From: Phycisphaeraceae bacterium
GTDB lineage: Bacteria > Planctomycetota > Phycisphaerae > Phycisphaerales > Phycisphaeraceae
Assembly: GCA_029260715.1 (NCBI GenBank)
Contig: JAJDCS010000013.1
Location: 62,001-126,000, forward strand
Length of the DNA stretch: 64,000 nt
Direction of reading: 5' to 3'
Position 1 is the stretch's first letter, and every line of letters starts with the position of its first letter. The notes below the pieces were generated by a model. That model made no database searches. It had not been told where the DNA came from and was given only the letters and a program-made list of their open reading frames with translations. The position numbers and the translations under genes were made by a program. Positions 53,374 to 62,323 of the stretch are shown here, piece by piece.

Positions 53374-56184
53374 ATGAAACGCTACCGCTTCTACACCGTC
53401 GCTGCCGGCTGCTTGGGTGCCCTGCTTGTCACCGCGTCGCCCGCTGTGGCGCAGGTGGCGTACTTGGACCAAGGGACGCTGATTGAGTCGTTGGCCAATG
53501 AGGGGATGAGCGAGCTGTTGGATCGCTTGGCCGAAACCGACGCCCAGCAAGACCCCGTCGCCGCGCAGCTGATCGAAACCGCCCGGCTCCACGCGCGGTA
53601 CACCGACGCGCGATTGACCCGTGAGGACCAGTTGGCTGCGTTCGACCAGATGACCCAGGCGATGCGCCGGCTCATCAAGCAGCACGAGGATCACGAGAGC
53701 CGCCCGATGTGGCAGACCAAGCTGGCCGGGTTGCTGCTATTTGAAAAACTCCAGGCCCAGCAGCAAAACGCGGCGGCGTATTACGAGTTTGGCGTTCCCA
53801 CCGCGCCGCAGCGTCAGGCGTTTGAAGAGGTGGTGCCCGAGGCGTTGGAGCTGCTGTCGGACGCGGACGCCACGTTCTTCCGGCTTAAAAGCCAACTGCC
53901 GCAGGAGCCGGACCACGAAGAGAAGCGCGTCTTGACCGGGCTGTGGGCGCGCATGATGGAAGAGTACTACGGCATGCGGACGCCGTTTATGCTCGCGCAC
54001 GCGGCTTACTACACCTCGCTGCTGCCGTACGACCACCCTTATTACAAAGACCTGAACAACCCCAAGATCCCCCGCCAAGAAAAAACACCCCAGGGTGAGA
54101 GTGTCCGGCTAAAGCGTTTGGCGGTTGACAGCCTGGGCCCGCTGATCAGCGATACGGACGACCCCTACGGGGTTCGCTTGTCCGCGATGTGTTTAGCCGG
54201 GCGCGCGATGCTCGACCAGCCCACGCAGGTCAACCAGGCGGTCGAGTATTTCGACAAGATCAACCAAGCGGGCACACTGGACTTCAATCACCTGCTTAGC
54301 CAACTGGCCAAAGCGGTGGCGCTGGATCAGACCGGCCCGCCCGGCCCCGCGGACCAGTTGCTGGCGAGGCTGGTGGGCCACCCATTGGTCAAGCAGAACT
54401 TGCTGATCCGGCTGCTGCTGTTCGACGAGGTCCACAAGCTTCGGTTGGCCCGCGCCCGCCGCCTGCCCCCGGAGAGCCAGACCGCCGCTTTGGCGCAGGC
54501 GTACAAGCCTTACGAGGACCTGCTGACCGACCCGGCGTTGGGGGAGAACGCGATCGGTCTGAAAAACTACGTCTACAAACGCTGGGAGGAGATGATCCAA
54601 CCCGGTACGAACACCGCCGACCTGCCCGCGACCGTGGTAGCGGCGGCGGGCGAGATGTCCCGCTTGCGTGGCGAAGCCCTGACAGGCCAAGCCCGGCAAC
54701 TCGAAGAAGACGGCAAGGAGCAGGAAGCCGAGGCGCTCTACGCCCAAGCCAAGCCGCTGCTGGAGCGGGCGATGTTGATCAACAACGAGTTGCTGGCCCG
54801 CATCGACCTGACGCCCCGCACGCGCGCCGGGGCCATGTTCAACGTCGCCATGGCCGGGTACCAGCTATCCAGGGGCGACTCGGATCAGCAGATCGCCGCG
54901 GGCCGGGTGTGGACGGATTTGGCCCAGCAGTTGCCCGACCAGCCCCTGGCCGAAACCGCCATCGACTCGGCGGTGAAGGTGCTTCGCTTTTTTTACGACA
55001 TGGAGCCCAAGCCCGAAGGCGTGGTCGAGGCGTACGAACACGCCGCCGACGTGCTGTTCAAGCACTTCCCCACCACGCCCACCGCCGATCAAGAGCGCGT
55101 CTACTTCGCCTTCCACGTGCTTGAGCCGCGCGGCGAGTACAGCAAAGCGGTCCAGCTATTAAGCAAAGTGCCCAAGGACCACCCGCTGTACTTTGAGGCC
55201 CAGCGTGAGCTGTTGGGGAACCTGAACGAACTCTTCCAGAAAGCGGAAAAACCGGGCGACAAGACCGTCGCGGGCAACCGGCTGGTGGAAGCGGCGGGGC
55301 GTGTGGTTCAAGAGGCCAAAGCCCTGGCGCCCGGAGCCCCCGCGCAGCTCCAGCAAGATGCGCAGTCCGCTCACGGCGCCGCGAGGCTGATCCTGACCGA
55401 CGTGGCGATCGCCAACGGCAACACCGATCAGGCGATTAAGTACCTCCAAGGCTTTGAGGAAGAGTTTCAGTCCAACACGGAGCTTGTCCGGCTGGGGCTG
55501 TCGAAGCGGATCGTGGCCCTGGCGCAGTCGGGCAACTTCGGCGAGCTGGTCGCGCAGGCCAAACGCATGATGGACCTGTTCCCCAACGACGCCGCTGCGG
55601 TGATCGACGAGGTGTTGACCGATCTGAACCAGCGGATCGACCGGCTGCGGCACGACGTCCAGGAAGTCAAAGTCCAAAACGAAAAAATGCGGATGGAGAA
55701 GCAGACCCAGAGCTACGCCCAGGCGGCGCTGATGCTCTCGGAGTTGCTCATGGACTGGGCTGTGCGCCAGGGCTTCGCTCAAGAAGACCTGCTGCCGTAC
55801 AAGCTTGGCCTGGCCAAGGCCAACTTGTTGGCCGACCAGCCTAAGGTCGCGATCGACATCATCGAGCCCATGCTCGAAAAGTTGCCCAACGACACGGACT
55901 TAATCCACAGCATGGGCGAGGCGCTGTTCACCATCGGCGACGAGCAGGCGATGCTCGACGCGGCGACGTACTACGACCGGCTGATCGGCGGGCTGGGGCC
56001 GCCTTACCCGGCGCTGTGGTGGAACGCCTGGATGCGGCGGCTTCAGATCATGGACAAGCTGGGGCAATCCGTTGAGGACGTTCCGCTGCGCGTGCGCGCG
56101 TTGGAACTGACAGACCCGAACCTGGGCGGCGAGCCCTACCGGTCCGAATTCAAGCGGCTGCAAGTGAAACACGCGATCCAGTAG
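53374..56184 (+). CDS. Secreted giant TPR-type protein of the ExbBD module
   Basis: 936 residues from ATG 53374; upstream frame to 53332 is possible. Signal peptide VAAGCLGALLVTASPAVAQ. The mature protein is a long series of TPR-like helix pairs, e.g. EQEAEALYAQAKPLLERAM, FHVLEPRGEYSKAVQLLSKV and LGLAKANLLADQPKVAIDII. No other domain. It probably scaffolds proteins in the periplasm. It is separated from exbD2 by a 198-bp gap with three hairpins but shares orientation, so it may be the last member of the module or a separate unit. Confidence 0.72.
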   Translation: MKRYRFYTVAAGCLGALLVTASPAVAQVAYLDQGTLIESLANEGMSELLDRLAETDAQQDPVAAQLIETARLHARYTDARLTREDQLAAFDQMTQAMRRLIKQHEDHESRPMWQTKLAGLLLFEKLQAQQQNAAAYYEFGVPTAPQRQAFEEVVPEALELLSDADATFFRLKSQLPQEPDHEEKRVLTGLWARMMEEYYGMRTPFMLAHAAYYTSLLPYDHPYYKDLNNPKIPRQEKTPQGESVRLKRLAVDSLGPLISDTDDPYGVRLSAMCLAGRAMLDQPTQVNQAVEYFDKINQAGTLDFNHLLSQLAKAVALDQTGPPGPADQLLARLVGHPLVKQNLLIRLLLFDEVHKLRLARARRLPPESQTAALAQAYKPYEDLLTDPALGENAIGLKNYVYKRWEEMIQPGTNTADLPATVVAAAGEMSRLRGEALTGQARQLEEDGKEQEAEALYAQAKPLLERAMLINNELLARIDLTPRTRAGAMFNVAMAGYQLSRGDSDQQIAAGRVWTDLAQQLPDQPLAETAIDSAVKVLRFFYDMEPKPEGVVEAYEHAADVLFKHFPTTPTADQERVYFAFHVLEPRGEYSKAVQLLSKVPKDHPLYFEAQRELLGNLNELFQKAEKPGDKTVAGNRLVEAAGRVVQEAKALAPGAPAQLQQDAQSAHGAARLILTDVAIANGNTDQAIKYLQGFEEEFQSNTELVRLGLSKRIVALAQSGNFGELVAQAKRMMDLFPNDAAAVIDEVLTDLNQRIDRLRHDVQEVKVQNEKMRMEKQTQSYAQAALMLSELLMDWAVRQGFAQEDLLPYKLGLAKANLLADQPKVAIDIIEPMLEKLPNDTDLIHSMGEALFTIGDEQAMLDAATYYDRLIGGLGPPYPALWWNAWMRRLQIMDKLGQSVEDVPLRVRALELTDPNLGGEPYRSEFKRLQVKHAIQ

Positions 56185-56224
56185 ACTGTTTTTTGTTTCG
56201 GTCATTCAGGCCAAGAGGAGAGTC

Positions 56225-57295
56225 ATGGACTACAGGACCATCGCCGGCACGGACCTAAAGGTGAGCCTGCTGGGCTTCGGTAATTTTGTGTTCGGCACCA
56301 ATTGGTGGGGTGAGTTTAGTGACGAGCAAGGCATCGCCCTGCAGAACCGGGCGGTGGACCTCGGCGTGAACTTTTTTGATACGGCCGCGGCCTACGGCAA
56401 CGGCCGGGCCGAGCGCCTCTTGGCCCAGACCATCCAATACGCCGGGCGCGACAACCTCGTGGTTTCCACCAAGTTCGGCTACAACTTCTACAACGACCCC
56501 GGCGAAGAAGGCGGGCACCGCGAACGCAAGCAGGACTTCAGCCCCGACTTCCTGCGGTACGACTTGGAGCAATCGCTCAAACGGTTGGGGATCGACTGCG
56601 TTGACCTGTACCAGGCCCACAACCTGAAGCTGCCGCAGTACCAAGACGACCTGTTCGAGACCTTGGCCCGACTAAAAGAGGAAGGCAAGGTCCGCTACTG
56701 GGGCGTGGCGCTGGGCCCGGCGATCGGTTGGCGCGAGGAGGGCTACAACGCGTTCATCGACCACGACGCGGCTGTCGTCCAGACCGTTTTCAACATGTAC
56801 GAGCAAGACCCCGGCCGGGAGTTTTGCCAGATCGCCCAGCAGCGCAGGAGGGGCGGGGTGATCGCGCGCGTGCCCACCAACTCGGGCATCCTCGACGAAG
56901 AATTTAAGTCAACCGACCACAAATTCCCAGAGTCGGACCACCGCAAGTTCCGCGACCGGAACTGGCTGGTGTACGGGTTAAAGAAGAACGACATCATCAG
57001 GCCCATCGCGCGGAAGATGGGCTGCTCGATCCGTCAACTCGCGACCAAGTGGCTGGCGAGTTGGCCCACGCTGTGCTCGGTCGAGCCGAATATCTTGTGT
57101 GAAGCGGACCTCGCTGAATTCGCCCAGGCCTGCGACGGGGATTACCTATCAAGCGAAACCCTCGCCGAGATTGACCGCATTTACGCCACGGACTTTGATC
57201 TTGGCGACGACGCCCACCCTTGTGATTGGAAGTCCAGCACAAGCTCGACCGGCACCGTGCGCAGCGAATACCAGCCGCCGAGGGTGACGGTGTAG
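56225..57295 (+). CDS. Aldo/keto reductase
   Basis: 356 residues from ATG 56225 with AGGAGAG upstream. The TIM-barrel AKR family is shown by LLGFGNFVFGTNWW, catalytic Asp and Tyr in VNFFDTAAAYGNGRAE, Lys in VVSTKFGYNF and His in VDLYQAHNLKLPQ. The NADPH-binding end region has RPIARKMGCSIRQLATKWL. Substrate unknown. Probably monocistronic. Confidence 0.93.
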   Translation: MDYRTIAGTDLKVSLLGFGNFVFGTNWWGEFSDEQGIALQNRAVDLGVNFFDTAAAYGNGRAERLLAQTIQYAGRDNLVVSTKFGYNFYNDPGEEGGHRERKQDFSPDFLRYDLEQSLKRLGIDCVDLYQAHNLKLPQYQDDLFETLARLKEEGKVRYWGVALGPAIGWREEGYNAFIDHDAAVVQTVFNMYEQDPGREFCQIAQQRRRGGVIARVPTNSGILDEEFKSTDHKFPESDHRKFRDRNWLVYGLKKNDIIRPIARKMGCSIRQLATKWLASWPTLCSVEPNILCEADLAEFAQACDGDYLSSETLAEIDRIYATDFDLGDDAHPCDWKSSTSSTGTVRSEYQPPRVTV

Positions 57296-57372
57296 CGCCG
57301 GCTCCACGGAAGCATCGTACGGACTCGCCGGTTGGGTGGCGGCGTCACGACCCTCCGCCTTGGCTGCGGTCG

Positions 57373-59151
57373 TTATTTCTGTGGCGGTGCTAGCTCTTCT
57401 ACAGCTTGTGTTTCAGACGCGGGGGTTTGGGGCGCGGGTGCGTCATTGCCGTTGTCGTCCGGCTCTTCCATGTCTTCCATGGGTTCTGCCCTGTCTTCGG
57501 CTGCTTGGTTTTCTTGTTCCGGCTGTGCCTCTTGTTCCGCGGACGGTTTTTCAAGCCAGATTTCACGCAGCAGCTCCACCAGCGGGTCGTTGGCAACGCG
57601 TTCGCTGGCCAAGTCCAAGCCGTATTGGGTCAGCCCGTCTTCGTCGGCTTGATACCCGATATACGCCAGCATCAGCGCGGACTCGTATCCGCTGCCCATC
57701 TCCGCGGCTTTCATCAGCCCGTCTCGCACCCACTCCAGCCGGTTCGAGCTGGGCAGCAGCTTCGGGTCGTACCTCGCCGCGATCAATTCCGGGTGGCGCT
57801 CGAACAGCGCGCGCATGCTCAACTCCGCCGAGCGGATCATGCCCGCGCCCAGTTGGGCGTGGATCAGCCCCACCCGTCCCATCGGGTTGTCGGGGCCCAG
57901 ACGCACCGCCTGCTGGAAGTGGTCTTGGGCGTCGAGGTACTTGCCGGTTTGAACCTCGCCCTGGGCTTGCTGGATCAGCCGATTGACATAGCTGTCGTTA
58001 TCACCAGCCAGGGATTGGACCCTGGGCAGGTCGTAATCGAGTGTGTCGAGCAGTCGCCCCAGCGTCCCCAATCGGCGGGTGCCGGGCTGGGGGCGTTCTG
58101 TTTGGCCTTGGGCCTGCTTCGCGGTCGGATCACTTGGCAGGCCGTCGCCGCTGTCCTCTGACGGGTCTTCCTGTGCCTGGCCGGGCGTGGCCGGCGGCTG
58201 GGCGGTCTTGATCTGTGACAGCATGTCCACGTAGGCGTTCCGGCCCTCTGCCCCACCCGTTGAGTCCAGAGCGTTGAAGATGCCCGCCTCGATCGCTGCG
58301 AGGCGATTCTGATCGGTGATCGCCTGTTGGCCCATCTGCATGCGATCGACCATGCCCAGCATCTGCCTGCCCAGCTCGACCGACGGCGGCGCGACCGGCG
58401 TTAGGCTCCGCGGCTCGGCCATCTGTACGGGTACGCGGCTGTCCGCTTGCGGCTGTGTCATCTCGGCTGCGGCTTCTTCTTGCTGTTGTCCCAGGTTTCG
58501 GCGGCGCAGCCCCAGCAGCGGTGACGCGTTGACTTCTAAAACATCGCCTTCGGGGCTGGTGACCACCGCGACCCGTTGCTGGTAATCACTTGGGCTGATG
58601 GCTGAAGGGGTGAACTCATCGCGTGATTGGCCGAACCCGCCTGGCTGGTGTGTTTGGACATTCACGCCGGCGTAGCGGTAGGGGGCCGCATCGCCATCGC
58701 CGGCACCAACGCCGTAGGTATTGGCGCCCGACCCGCTGGTGGCCGATGGCACGGTGCCGTAGAAGTCGCGGTACACGCCGACCTGCGGGTTCAACTGCCC
58801 CGTGGTGTACGCGCCGCCTGGCGCCGGCGACAGGCTCTGGGCACGGAAGCGGAACAGGTCGTCCGCCCCGCCCAGCCCACCGCGGAACTCGGAAGCCGAC
58901 GTGTAGCCCACGTCGCCTCGGAAGTAGCCCAGGCCCGGCACGTTGCCCGTGACCAAGTCGTTGCGCGCGCCGTAGTCGGGCACCTGCTGGGGTTGGTTCA
59001 CCCCGCCGCTACCCTGCTGAAGGTTCGCGTCGATGGCTTGGCCGTTGCCCACGTAATGCTGCCCGAGTGCCGGGGCACCCCAGAGCGTCGTCATCAGCCC
59101 ACACACGCCCGCTACACGGATAATAATTTGTGGTGTCATCAGTTTTCGCAC
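57373..59151 (-). CDS. Secreted TPR-containing hypothetical protein
   Basis: 592 residues; ATG 59151 or 59139. Signal peptide IIIRVAGVCGLMTTLWGAPALGQ. The first half is low-complexity (Gly, Gln, Tyr, Ser rich), with a motif RVAVVTSPEGDVLEV. The second half has TPR-like helices, e.g. QTGKYLDAQDHFQQAVRLGP and IRSAELSMRALFERHPEL. An acidic Pro/Glu tail ends it. No known family. It converges with the aldo/keto reductase gene. Confidence 0.65.
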   Translation of the reverse strand: MRKLMTPQIIIRVAGVCGLMTTLWGAPALGQHYVGNGQAIDANLQQGSGGVNQPQQVPDYGARNDLVTGNVPGLGYFRGDVGYTSASEFRGGLGGADDLFRFRAQSLSPAPGGAYTTGQLNPQVGVYRDFYGTVPSATSGSGANTYGVGAGDGDAAPYRYAGVNVQTHQPGGFGQSRDEFTPSAISPSDYQQRVAVVTSPEGDVLEVNASPLLGLRRRNLGQQQEEAAAEMTQPQADSRVPVQMAEPRSLTPVAPPSVELGRQMLGMVDRMQMGQQAITDQNRLAAIEAGIFNALDSTGGAEGRNAYVDMLSQIKTAQPPATPGQAQEDPSEDSGDGLPSDPTAKQAQGQTERPQPGTRRLGTLGRLLDTLDYDLPRVQSLAGDNDSYVNRLIQQAQGEVQTGKYLDAQDHFQQAVRLGPDNPMGRVGLIHAQLGAGMIRSAELSMRALFERHPELIAARYDPKLLPSSNRLEWVRDGLMKAAEMGSGYESALMLAYIGYQADEDGLTQYGLDLASERVANDPLVELLREIWLEKPSAEQEAQPEQENQAAEDRAEPMEDMEEPDDNGNDAPAPQTPASETQAVEELAPPQK

Positions 59152-59208
59152 AGCTAAATACTCCCCATAAATAAGTCGCGCAGCCGGCCCGCCTCGGGCT
59201 TAACGGCT

Positions 59209-59673
59209 CTACACAATTTCGACCACCACGTAGCGTTTTGTGCCGCGTGGCAAATCAACCTTGACCGAATCCCCGACGCGTGTCTTCATCAGCGCTTCGC
59301 CCATTGGGCTCATCGTGGTCACCTCGATCTCGTCGCTGTCGAAATTCCCACTGGCCTCGCCCACAAGCTTGTACAGGTCTTCGCTGCCGTTGGCTTCGTC
59401 GCGCAGACGGACCACGGACCCGATGAACACAATGCCCTCGGGGATATTCGCGTCGTCGGCCACCTGCGCCGTTTTGATCCGCTCTTCGAGCCTGCGGATC
59501 TCGGCCTCGTCCATCGCCTGGTCTTCCCTGGCCGCGTGGTACTCGGCGTTTTCTTTCAGGTCGCCCAGCGCGCGGGCCTCTGCGATCCGCGTGACGATCT
59601 CGGGCCGGCGGCTCTTGAGATGCTCAATCTTCTCTGTTAGTTGTTGCTTCTCATCCGCGGTGATGAATTCCAT
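59209..59673 (-). CDS. greA: Transcription elongation factor GreA
   Basis: 154 residues from ATG 59673, with GGAG upstream. The N-terminal coiled coil has the acidic tip GDLKENAEYHAAREDQ that enters the RNA polymerase secondary channel. The C-terminal domain has SPMGEALMKTRVGDSVKVDLP. GreA triggers transcript cleavage in backtracked complexes. Confidence 0.95.
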   Translation of the reverse strand: MEFITADEKQQLTEKIEHLKSRRPEIVTRIAEARALGDLKENAEYHAAREDQAMDEAEIRRLEERIKTAQVADDANIPEGIVFIGSVVRLRDEANGSEDLYKLVGEASGNFDSDEIEVTTMSPMGEALMKTRVGDSVKVDLPRGTKRYVVVEIV

Positions 59674-59861
59674 GGCGATCGCTCCGAGAGTGTTCTCTTA
59701 ATGTCCGTACAGTCTTAGCTACGTGTGGTGTGCAGCGGCCGCAGTGGATTGTAGCCGCTAACGGCTCCGTCAAAGTCACGACCGAAACGCATGTTATTAT
59801 CTTATCTTATGGAGGGTAGTTGTCATAGCGCTTTTTTGTCAAATGAAAGCGTCCCGCCACA

Positions 59862-59892
59862 CGAAGCTCGCGGATGGAAACCGTGGGCTTCG
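59862..59892 (+). other. 12-bp hairpin in the greA upstream region
   Basis: CGAAGCTCGCGG and CCGTGGGCTTCG pair over 12 positions with two G-U pairs if transcribed from the plus strand, with a 7-base loop. On the minus strand the same pairs become A-C mismatches. Just upstream is a second CGCTTT/AAAGCG hairpin. It lies 52 bp beyond the stop of the ftsQ operon (minus). It could be a terminator, REP-like element or small RNA; no T-tract is seen. Confidence 0.4.
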
Positions 59893-59943
59893 AGCACACT
59901 CACATGCAGAATCGCTTAAGCGGCGTGTCGCACGCCCTGACGG

Positions 59944-60738
59944 TCATCCACGCGCGCGTTGAATACGTTTTAGCGCTAAGATCAACACCCAACTCACGGT
60001 AGCGACGGCAAACACGCCGACGATTTGCGTCGCCCAAGGGCCGGGCGACCAATTGGCATCCGGCGTCGACATTGCCCACATCGCTTGGATCGGGCTGACG
60101 CGCATCGGCCAAGCCACTCGCGCCTCAGCCGTGCCGGTATTCAAAAGCCCCATTAAAAGCGGTTCACCCACCAGCAGCAGCACACACGCCACCATCGCCC
60201 ACGCACGGATGTACCCGTGTCGCGATCGCTGCCCCACCGCCGCCACTGCGCCGGCGAGCAGCCCCCACGCCCCTATCGCCGCGACCAACCAGGCAACCTG
60301 TGAGACATGCCATCCCGCCACAAGGCGCAGCGGCCAAATCGTGGCTTGCAGCACCAGCACCAAACAGAACCAATCCAGTAGCAGCCGCCACGCCCCGGGC
60401 CCGCGACCGGTCCTGCCCGCCGCGGTGTGTTGAGACAGACGAAGCATCGGCCACAACAGTGACATCCCAATCATACAGGCGAACACCAAGACCCTCGCCG
60501 CGCGCAGGCCGCCGCCCATGCCCAACACCGCCAGCCAGTTCACCAGCAGCCAAAAGCACCACGCCAAGATGAGAAGGCGGGGACACGGAACGCGGCGATT
60601 CATGACGCCGGTCACAGCGGAACGCGCCTGTTGTGATGGATTGGTTTGATCACCGGGCGCCGGCTGCCCGGTTGGCAACGCGGGTTCGGGTGGGTGTGGC
60701 GGCGGTACGGGCAGCGGTTCTGGCGGGTCTAAAGTCAC
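59944..60738 (-). CDS. Polytopic membrane protein following ftsQ
   Basis: 264 residues. A Pro-rich cytoplasmic start (PEPLPVPPPHPPEPALPTGQ) is followed by about six TM helices (LLILAWCFWLLVNWLAVLG; RAARVLVFACMIGMSLLWPM; WAMVACVLLLVGEPLLMGLL). No recognised family. Its start overlaps the ftsQ stop by 4 bp (ATGA), so the two are co-translated. A role with the division protein is inferred from coupling only. Confidence 0.65.
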   Translation of the reverse strand: MTLDPPEPLPVPPPHPPEPALPTGQPAPGDQTNPSQQARSAVTGVMNRRVPCPRLLILAWCFWLLVNWLAVLGMGGGLRAARVLVFACMIGMSLLWPMLRLSQHTAAGRTGRGPGAWRLLLDWFCLVLVLQATIWPLRLVAGWHVSQVAWLVAAIGAWGLLAGAVAAVGQRSRHGYIRAWAMVACVLLLVGEPLLMGLLNTGTAEARVAWPMRVSPIQAMWAMSTPDANWSPGPWATQIVGVFAVATVSWVLILALKRIQRARG

Positions 60739-61676
60739 CGAGAAAAAGTGTACCCCGCACCCAGGCGCGTGTCGCTATCGTAAGGCTGGCGCACGAAGAC
60801 GGTCGCGCCGTAGACGTCCACGACCTTCCCACCCGCGTCGATCACGCCACGCTGGCGGTACACCTCGTTGAGACGCGACAGCTTCGTCTGCGCGTCGGGC
60901 TCAATCACCTGCTCCATACCCGGCGGCAAGCCCCACCGCACCATCCCTTGGGCTGTGCGCAGCAACAGGCGTATACGCCCCTGTGCGTCGCGGCCGCTGA
61001 CGTCAACACAACTGATCTGCTTCACGTAAGGCTGACCGTTCAGTAGGTGAACCAGGTCCAACCCGGCCCGCAGGTCGCCGCCTGGCCAGACCTGCCCCGC
61101 CTGGGCGGGCGCCTGGGCCACGCCCACGACCACCGGCAGCCCCAGTTCCGCCAATTGCCCACGCAGGTACAGCCCGGGCAGGCGCACGCCGTCTCTGCTC
61201 ACCAGGTGGTACCCGTCCCGCCCCTCAACCACCGCCACCGGGGCACGGTATACCGCCTCGACCAGCAACCGCCCGTCCGACGACCGCCGCACCCGGTTCA
61301 CCCGCTCTACCCATGGGCTGACCGACAGCACCAGCACCGCCCGCTCCAAGCCGTCGTGGTCGAACGGGTCTTGGTACACCTGGTCAGCCACCGATTGGCA
61401 GAGCTCTTGGTACACGATCGGGTTCATCCAGCTTGGCGCGTCGACCAACTCAACGCGGCTCGCGTCAACGCCCGTGGCCATGCCCCGCGCGGTGTAGGCT
61501 TTGAGGTATCGCTGCCCATGCACCCAGCCGAACCCCACGCCCACCGCCGCCGCCGCGATCAACACCAGCTTGAGCCGCCCCAGCGTCCGCCGGGGCTCCC
61601 ACGGACGAGGCGACCACGCAGCGGGCGATTGTCTTGTCCGCCGTTTCGTTTTTTTCTTGCCTAAAAACCAGCCCAT
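60735..61676 (-). CDS. ftsQ: FtsQ/DivIB-like cell division protein
   Basis: 313 residues from ATG 61676, with GGGAGG upstream. A basic cytoplasmic tail precedes a TM (LKLVLIAAAAVGVGFGWVHG). The periplasmic domain has SPWVERVNRVRRSSDGRLLV, then EAVYRAPVAVVEGRDGYHLV and SRDGVRLPG. This is the POTRA-to-beta sequence seen in FtsQ. FtsQ bridges FtsL/FtsB and other divisome proteins. It stands outside a dcw cluster here, followed by a membrane protein. No ftsA or ftsZ is visible. Confidence 0.75.
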   Translation of the reverse strand: MGWFLGKKKTKRRTRQSPAAWSPRPWEPRRTLGRLKLVLIAAAAVGVGFGWVHGQRYLKAYTARGMATGVDASRVELVDAPSWMNPIVYQELCQSVADQVYQDPFDHDGLERAVLVLSVSPWVERVNRVRRSSDGRLLVEAVYRAPVAVVEGRDGYHLVSRDGVRLPGLYLRGQLAELGLPVVVGVAQAPAQAGQVWPGGDLRAGLDLVHLLNGQPYVKQISCVDVSGRDAQGRIRLLLRTAQGMVRWGLPPGMEQVIEPDAQTKLSRLNEVYRQRGVIDAGGKVVDVYGATVFVRQPYDSDTRLGAGYTFSR

Positions 61677-61875
61677 CGGTTCAGCCTCCCGTGATGGTCC
61701 ACTGTGACGGTCTCAATTGTATCTTCGAGGTACATCGGCAAGAGAGCGTGTGATTCAACAATCAGGGGTAGGGGGCTTACGTTGGGCGGAGTCGGGTGTC
61801 GGGCACTGCTGGGCGGTTTCCAGTCACGGGTACCGGGTGCGGTAAAATTTGAAAACTGAAGAAGTAATCCGGTGA

Positions 61876-62025
61876 ATGGGCGCCCCTATGATGCAATACC
61901 CGCTTGATAAAGATCGTCAGGGAGAAGGATTTGAAGTTACAGCCAAGCGACAAGTCTCCGGCCCAGGCAGGGACGAGGGGTTAACCCCGACACACGCACT
62001 GCTGAAAGGGTTTGAGCCACGATGA
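61876..62025 (+). CDS. Short ORF overlapping the formyltransferase start
   Basis: 49 codons from ATG 61876; the next in-frame ATGs are at 61888 and 61891. The stop overlaps the start of the formyltransferase-like gene by 4 bp (ATGA), a coupling arrangement. The product contains ALLKGFEPR and resembles the tail of a larger protein more than a complete one. It may be the remnant of the gene that once preceded the formyltransferase. No family recognised. Confidence 0.3.
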   Translation: MGAPMMQYPLDKDRQGEGFEVTAKRQVSGPGRDEGLTPTHALLKGFEPR

Positions 62026-62312
62026 AGAAGATCGTTGTGATCGGGAACGGCAGGTTTGTGATCGATTGCCTCAACGTGATGCGCGCCGCCGCGGACGCAA
62101 GCGTTGAACTGGTGGTCTCGGACCCGAAGTATTCAGCGATGGGGGTTTGGTAGAGAAGTATTGCGCCCAGCACGGCATCGAGCACATCGAGACCGAGAAG
62201 ATCAATACGGACCGGGTCGTCCAGGCTGTCGAGTCGGCTGAACCGGATTTCCTGATGAGCGTATTCAACATGCGTATTATCAAGCCGCGCCTGCTCGCGC
62301 TGCGCGGGGAGG
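62022..62312 (+). pseudogene. Truncated, frameshifted formyltransferase-family gene
   Basis: Reads MKKIVVIGNGRFVIDCLN, the nucleotide-binding N-terminus of formyltransferase-fold enzymes, then hits a stop at 62151. A run of five G (62141-62145) is one G short; restoring it gives GLVEKYCAQHGI, and HIETEKIN and DFLMSVFNMRIIKPRLLAL follow. The similarity ends near 62312, before the catalytic region (expected Asn-Phe-His/Asn) appears. The frameshift could be a sequencing error, but the truncation cannot be cured. It lies next to a GNAT and ACP/adenylation genes. Confidence 0.7.
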
Positions 62313-62323
62313 GGCAAATGCCA

